A stretch of 64,000 nucleotides of DNA from Sipunculus nudus (taxonomy: Eukaryota > Annelida > Sipuncula > Golfingiida > Sipunculidae). Shown one piece after another: positions 59,391 through 64,000 of this stretch. A model generated the notes under the pieces. The model was not told the DNA's origin. It did no database searches and worked only from the letters and a program-made list of their open reading frames with translations. Each line of letters starts with the position of its first letter. The first letter of the stretch is position 1. The DNA is taken from contig CM049316.1 of the NCBI GenBank assembly GCA_026874595.1, forward strand, positions 124,001-188,000, in the 5' to 3' direction. A program made the translations under genes and the position numbers.

Positions 59391-60521
59391 TCAGGAGGCT
59401 TCGATCAATTTGCTGATGAATTCAGCCGTGCCGGTTACGTACTCCGGTATATCTACTTTCATCATCTCTGCCAGTTTATATATGTTTTGTAACGTCTGTG
59501 ATCCCGGTTTGAACGCACGTCTTAGTTTGACGGCCAGTTCAGTCTTGTACTTCGACACAGTTTCTTTCATAACTTTGGCCACATCCTGTGGTATGTTCTT
59601 TCCCATCAGGCATTCAGTCAGATCTGCTGTGTAGGGCACGGGGAGTCTCCTTTCGTTGAGAAAGGTTGCATTGGCGAAGGCCGTGTTGCGGTCCACCAAC
59701 AACGTGTTTTGAGGTGATATACCGATCCGCAGAACAAACCGGTAGGCCAAATGAAGCCATAAAGATAGCGGCAAGCGTTTGGCGTCGTCAGCCGACAGTT
59801 TGTGCAGGGGCGCGAGACCCAGCTCGTTATGGTCAATGACAAAACATCCCGTTGGCCCACCGTCGGCAAAATGGTTGTAAAATGTGTGGTGGCTGCCGCA
59901 TACGTAAGAGTATTCCAATCCGAAGGCAATATGCAGGTTGGTCTGCATGTACGACATAACGCCGTTACAGAAAAACTCTACGCAGCCCGGAGTGTGCTTG
60001 TCCCCGAGGAAAATGTTCATGGCTGCGTGCCTGAACGCCAATTGTTTTGCGTCGTGATAGAGCATGGGGCCTTTGAACACCTGCTGCGATTTCAAATCAG
60101 CTCTCGTGAACGATTTCGTTTTCTGATGCGGCACATGCAACAGAGGCAGGCGGCTCATGACCTCTTCTAGTTCTGTGATGGATGTGAAACGCTGTTTCAG
60201 TATGTCAGCAGGACATCTGCAGTTAAGGGTCATTCGAACTGGTCCACATGTTACCTCGTGGCATTTGGGGCGTTTAGCGTCTGCTTCACCTGTGTCTTTT
60301 TGCTTCCTTTTCCGGGAAAAGCGATCACACTTGGGCAACGAAAGCCCGTAAACGTCGCTGTCACATGGTTGGGTCATGGATGGGAAACATTTCCTAAGTC
60401 GGTTGCATACCTCTGTCGCAGGGTTTCCACCCCCGCGTGTGTGGCTCTTGCGTAACCGCTTCGGTCTGGTACACACCCACTGGTTTGTTATAACGGGATA
60501 AAATTCGGCGTAATGTTCCAT
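59391..60521 (-). CDS. Hypothetical 376-residue protein
   Basis: ATG at 60521. The first 90 residues are basic with a KRKQK cluster. The central region (about 150-290) is rich in His, Phe and Tyr (FCNGVMSYMQTNLHIAFGLEY, SHHTFYNHF), and the end is helical. No family is recognised. The start overlaps the preceding gene's 3' end by 34 bp in another frame. Confidence 0.7.
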   Translation of the reverse strand: MEHYAEFYPVITNQWVCTRPKRLRKSHTRGGGNPATEVCNRLRKCFPSMTQPCDSDVYGLSLPKCDRFSRKRKQKDTGEADAKRPKCHEVTCGPVRMTLNCRCPADILKQRFTSITELEEVMSRLPLLHVPHQKTKSFTRADLKSQQVFKGPMLYHDAKQLAFRHAAMNIFLGDKHTPGCVEFFCNGVMSYMQTNLHIAFGLEYSYVCGSHHTFYNHFADGGPTGCFVIDHNELGLAPLHKLSADDAKRLPLSLWLHLAYRFVLRIGISPQNTLLVDRNTAFANATFLNERRLPVPYTADLTECLMGKNIPQDVAKVMKETVSKYKTELAVKLRRAFKPGSQTLQNIYKLAEMMKVDIPEYVTGTAEFISKLIEAS

Positions 60522-61672
60522 CGACTGGTGCGAACGTTTCCACCGGGCACCTTAAACTCTGTACAGTGGGTGGGGTCTGCTGCACGCTCGGTAACCAACC
60601 CTGGTGGCTGTGGGACGCTGCGTCCCGTCCTGCCCCGTCTGGTTGTGCGGTCTATGGCGTAGTCAGGCATCGCGTTCAAAGGTGGTAGAGACTTTGGTTT
60701 AACCAACACTTCGTCGACCAGCAACGTTTTGGAAGCGTCGTGGTTCACAAGCTGCCCCCGGCCGCCTTTCCGGTTCTTCAGTGCAGGAGGGCACATGCAC
60801 ATCAGGTACCTGATCACGACACAGAAGAGAATCAAAACAGGGTCACCGTATCGTGCAAACTTGCCACACGCCGATATGAACACTTGCATGTAACTGTCCC
60901 GGTCAGCTATGGCCTCCCGTTGTAGCAGAGACAGCACCAGGTCGATAAGCTGTGGTTTCCCGTGTGGCTTACTCTGCAACACTGCCTTCCCTGCGTCTGT
61001 GACCTTTGCCGGACAGCACGTCATGCACATGGCTACGTGTCTGGCTGCTGACAACAGCCAAACCGCGATGTCGTCTTTCGTGTCACCGGTCACGATCGGA
61101 TTCACGTCCCAGTCGTTACATTCTTCCACCTTGTTTTTCCAATCACGCCATGCCCGCAGCAGATTGGTCAGGGCGAGCGCGGCGGACATTGTCCCCGGTT
61201 CCGATTCCACCAACGGTATCAGAGTTGCGTCCGGTTGAAACACCCTCATCGGTGGAAGCGGGGTTCTCGGGTGCAGGAAGGGAGGGGTCAAAGTCGCGGT
61301 ACACATGCACACAGCTACACGAGATGTTTTCACGTCCAACAGAGTTTCAATGACAGATCTCATGTTGCGTTTCGACTTGCTCCCCGTTGCATTTGACAAA
61401 TCGGCCACTAACGTGAAAACACGCGCCGGTGCCAAGCAATGGTCTTCCAGCAGGAACTTTACAACGTGTTTCCATTTTAGTTTGGGCGGTCGTCTTGATC
61501 CTAACAGTTCATCGGTGGCCTGCAACACATGTTGGATGTCTTTCCTCCTGAGACCTGTTTGCACCAGGGACAAAAGCTCATCCACGCGTATGGCTAGACC
61601 TTCTGAATAGCAGTGCGCGTTTGGGGTTTGCATGTCGGCGTAACTGGCATCAGAGAAATGGCCGGGCAGCAT
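60488..61672 (-). CDS. Hypothetical 394-residue helical protein
   Basis: A GTG opens the frame; the first ATG is 61672. The N-terminal 110 residues form an all-helical domain (VDELLSLVQTGLRRKDIQHVL, LKWKHVVKFLLEDHCLAPARV). The middle has Cys-containing helices, and the last 80 residues are basic and Pro-rich. No recognised family. It runs head-to-head with the plus-strand gene at 61920 across 250 bp. Confidence 0.7.
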   Translation of the reverse strand: MLPGHFSDASYADMQTPNAHCYSEGLAIRVDELLSLVQTGLRRKDIQHVLQATDELLGSRRPPKLKWKHVVKFLLEDHCLAPARVFTLVADLSNATGSKSKRNMRSVIETLLDVKTSRVAVCMCTATLTPPFLHPRTPLPPMRVFQPDATLIPLVESEPGTMSAALALTNLLRAWRDWKNKVEECNDWDVNPIVTGDTKDDIAVWLLSAARHVAMCMTCCPAKVTDAGKAVLQSKPHGKPQLIDLVLSLLQREAIADRDSYMQVFISACGKFARYGDPVLILFCVVIRYLMCMCPPALKNRKGGRGQLVNHDASKTLLVDEVLVKPKSLPPLNAMPDYAIDRTTRRGRTGRSVPQPPGLVTERAADPTHCTEFKVPGGNVRTSRWNITPNFIPL

Positions 61673-61786
61673 GCGCAGGAGCACTTTGTATGCCCAGTCG
61701 GCTGACGGTCGTCCAATCAGCGTGCGTCACGTGTGTAACCCGTTTTTGGCAAAATCTGGAGGGGGGGGTTGACTGATACCACATCA

Positions 61787-61797
61787 TATATATAAAT
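61787..61797 (+). promoter_or_regulatory. TATA box of the two-domain repeat protein
   Basis: TATATATAAAT about 125 bp upstream of ATG 61920. Confidence 0.55.
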
Positions 61798-61919
61798 GTG
61801 ACAGCCGCTGGTACATGTGATCACGTGATGCACCGGCACTTCCACAGCCTCATAAATATCGCGGTTGGTAGGTATGCCCTCATAGACCTCTACGCCGCCG
61901 TCGAGGCTGTTGCACAAAA

Positions 61920-63518
61920 ATGTCGTCGAACGAAAACACGTCGCTCCCGGCGACAGAGAAAGTTGAAGCTGAAGGCTGCAGCACGGGTAAGACTGTCATA
62001 TCAGATCGCGAAGTGGAAGCCCCTCGACCGGATGGTACCGCGTGTACCAAATCGAACGATGGGGAACCCGGGACGTGTAACGATACCGCCAAACCAAAAG
62101 GTAGGCCCGGTCATGTATCGTTTGCATGCTTCCGACCACACATTTCCGGTGTGTGTTATCTGGACGTGAGATGCCAGTTGAAATCCCCGCAAACAGTCCA
62201 GAGACCGGGGAACGTGATCTATCTTAACGACACTGGCGTTCAGGGTGCAGTTTCCACTGTGGCGGAGGTCCTGCTAAAGTGTCCCGATAAACACCCCGGT
62301 GCCAGACCAACGGGAACTGATCAAGGAATTATGACAAGTTCATCAGAACACAGAGATGTGTTCTTTCTGTGTACCAACCGAGCAGCGTCCGAACTCGTCG
62401 AGCAACTGAACCCCGAATTAATATGTGATCTGGTGGCGGCAGCATTGGCCTTCTTCCCACACATGCTTGATTGCGTTGTGCAATTTGCATCACAGGAAAA
62501 CGTGTTTTGCGGAAAGGATTTTACCATATACTGCGTTCAGGAATTGCCCTTACAGCCCGATCACAGTTACAGTCTTGTTGGAAAATGGGACCAGGTGCTG
62601 AGTACGTTCCATTGTGGGGCGTACACAAACGCTAGTGGTGAACGTATGGTGCTGGTGACGTACCCAAAGCTTGAATGCCTTGTGCGCGCCGCGAGCGATT
62701 CCGATGGCGGTCGTGCGTTTTTTCAAAGCCTCTTGGAAGCCATGGTGACCGAGGAGGATACTGACACCAACCCCTGGCAGGTGTTGCTGACAGATGATGT
62801 CAACAGGGCTTCTGTCAACGGAAGGACGGTAATGTTGATGTGCAAGATTCGGCGAAAGCCCAAAGCCGCATCCAATGAGTCTCATGCTGGCGGTTGTCAC
62901 AGTCACATACAGCAGTTGCGTGCCGAAACATCAGACGTCGCAGAACATCATGTGAAAGAGAAGAGATACGTTGGACCACTGCGACCGTCTGTAACGCACA
63001 GGCGAACGGCCACAGCGCTTGACAGTGATCTGATCACGGTTGTCCGTCATCTGCAACCCCGAGTGATCTGTGATATTATGTCCGCTGTGTTAATATCGTA
63101 CCCACACATCCTCGTTTATGCGAACTTTGCAGCAAACACGGAAGGTCTACGATATGCACATAAGAAATGCGACCAGATTATCACCGTGTGCTGCGTGGAG
63201 GAACTACCCGTCAAACCACAATGGCGATATGAACTCACGGGGACATGGGGTGAGACGTTGAACACATACAATTGTGTAATCTGTAAGGACGCTCGGTCTG
63301 GACCCATCGTGGTGGTTGAGGACCCCGAATTCGCCCGTGTCGTGGAAGCTGTCAGGTTTTCCGAGGAGGGCAGACGTTTTGTGCAACTGGTCTTGGAGTC
63401 TCTTGTGTCGCCCTTCGACGTGTTTGTTACACATGGTGACTACATGTCAAGAGTACTGCTTGACGACAATATGGACGTGGCATTGTTGTGTTGCATCGTG
63501 GAACCCAATACTGATTGA
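61920..63518 (+). CDS. 532-residue protein made of two repeated domains
   Basis: ATG at 61920. After a polar 150-residue leader, two homologous domains occupy about 154-308 and 372-530. Matching elements are LNPELICDLVAAALAFFPHML versus LQPRVICDIMSAVLISYPHIL, and VQELPLQPDHSYSLVGKW versus VEELPVKPQWRYELTGTW. Each ends with a conserved hydrophobic strand near LMCKI or LLCCI. The fold is unknown to me. The 60-residue linker is Lys/His-rich. AATAAA follows about 320 bp after the stop. Confidence 0.78.
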   Translation: MSSNENTSLPATEKVEAEGCSTGKTVISDREVEAPRPDGTACTKSNDGEPGTCNDTAKPKGRPGHVSFACFRPHISGVCYLDVRCQLKSPQTVQRPGNVIYLNDTGVQGAVSTVAEVLLKCPDKHPGARPTGTDQGIMTSSSEHRDVFFLCTNRAASELVEQLNPELICDLVAAALAFFPHMLDCVVQFASQENVFCGKDFTIYCVQELPLQPDHSYSLVGKWDQVLSTFHCGAYTNASGERMVLVTYPKLECLVRAASDSDGGRAFFQSLLEAMVTEEDTDTNPWQVLLTDDVNRASVNGRTVMLMCKIRRKPKAASNESHAGGCHSHIQQLRAETSDVAEHHVKEKRYVGPLRPSVTHRRTATALDSDLITVVRHLQPRVICDIMSAVLISYPHILVYANFAANTEGLRYAHKKCDQIITVCCVEELPVKPQWRYELTGTWGETLNTYNCVICKDARSGPIVVVEDPEFARVVEAVRFSEEGRRFVQLVLESLVSPFDVFVTHGDYMSRVLLDDNMDVALLCCIVEPNTD

Positions 63519-63914
63519 AAAGGTTTGATACTGTCCCCATCATGGGATTTGCGCGTGTCGGACATTAACATGTGACAACGTATGTTTTGTTGTGGTCCAG
63601 CCAAACCAGTTTTGCGAGTGATGTGGTATATGTTTCTCTTTGTGATGTGTATACAACTTTAAACTGTTATAATTGTACATTGTTTTTTTTTGTCAGGTAC
63701 CCCAATCAGCCGTTCTGACGTGTACGTTATTTGATCGCGCTGGACGTTTGTACCTTTAGAGCGTTTTGTCATATGACCTACATCACACACACGCACATAC
63801 ACATTCGAAAACACAGCAGAGCAATGACAATGTGAAACAATAAATAAATATATATCTATCTTTATTGTGGTCTGAACTCAATTTATTGATGAAATACGAG
63901 TGTGTATGATATGA
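63519..63914 (+). other. 3' region with convergent polyadenylation signals
   Basis: Plus-strand AATAAA at 63839-63844 for the two-domain gene, and minus-strand AATAAA at 63861-63866 for a gene entering from the right edge. Confidence 0.55.
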
Positions 63915-64000
63915 TCAGAGTCCAAAAACTCGGTCTGATTCTGTAGGGTTCAACATCTCCTCATTTCCAGCCACCTGCTTCTTACTTACAGTTTCGTCTT
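63915..64000 (-). CDS. Possible 3' end of a minus-strand gene running off the window
   Basis: The last 86 bases are open on the minus strand for 27 codons before a TGA at 63915-63917, followed by an AATAAA about 50 bp downstream. The visible residues are polar (ending ESDRVFGL). The stretch is too short to identify, and a GTAAGT word inside it could instead be a splice donor. Confidence 0.3.
   Translation of the reverse strand, partial: DETVSKKQVAGNEEMLNPTESDRVFGL

Noticed and set aside
1-64000. Firm assignment to a named virus family or host species
   Set aside because: No polymerase, terminase, capsid or other hallmark gene is recognisable in the window; the herpes-like placement rests on accessory gene types only.

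Overview
The window reads as eukaryotic DNA with virus-like gene packing. I see no bacterial features. I see TATA boxes, AATAAA signals, a nuclear-type tRNA-Asn, and one gene whose five exons join in frame across consensus-type GT-AG introns. Part of the window is compact: from 49.6 to 56.4 kb six genes run on the minus strand with short overlaps (one is a 4-base stop/start overlap, another is 80 bp), and at 59.4-61.7 kb two minus-strand genes overlap by 34 bp. Other parts are loose and repeat-rich. My best reading is a large nuclear dsDNA virus of an aquatic invertebrate, broadly malacoherpesvirus-like in carrying many IAP and RING genes, or a chromosomally integrated copy of one. No hallmark replication or capsid gene is recognisable here, so family placement is inference only.

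Layout. 0-7.3 kb: minus-strand genes of unknown function, including two paralogs and a secreted 503-residue protein. 7.3-14 kb: a gene desert, A/G-rich on the plus strand, with AT microsatellites and an excess of GTAAG splice-donor-like sites. 14-16.2 kb: a 28-bp tandem repeat and a degenerate duplication. 16.2-29.3 kb: a cell-death/ubiquitin island. It holds a RING-like ORF, a Cys-rich protein, a spliced BIR-BIR-UBA-RING IAP, a CARD protein, a protein with an acidic 57-residue repeat, a CARD-RING gene broken by an in-frame stop, four tandem CARD-only genes and a CARD-CARD-RING gene. 29.7-33.9 kb: a small Cys-rich gene, a 433-bp tandem repeat, and a 794-residue protein. 34.7-38.3 kb: a large inverted repeat whose core is an array of 105-106-bp hairpin-forming units, with a tRNA-Asn gene inserted in the left arm. 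It is followed by 279-bp tandem repeats up to 39.2 kb. 40-46.7 kb: a small protein, a tandem-CARD protein and three C-type-lectin-like paralogs. 47.2-49 kb: a FLYWCH/MULE transposase. 49.6-64 kb: a conserved-looking block of larger genes, including a RING protein, a candidate multi-OB-fold protein and a protein made of two repeated domains.

How the parts may work together. The accessory genes point to control of host death and inflammasome signalling (CARD adaptors or decoys, an IAP and RING ligases) and to display or secretion of lectin-like proteins. Several promoters share one layout: a CACGTG or CRE-like element about 10-30 bp upstream of a TATA box. Translation starts were checked for ATG; several reading frames open with GTG or TTG, so the first in-frame ATG is used instead.
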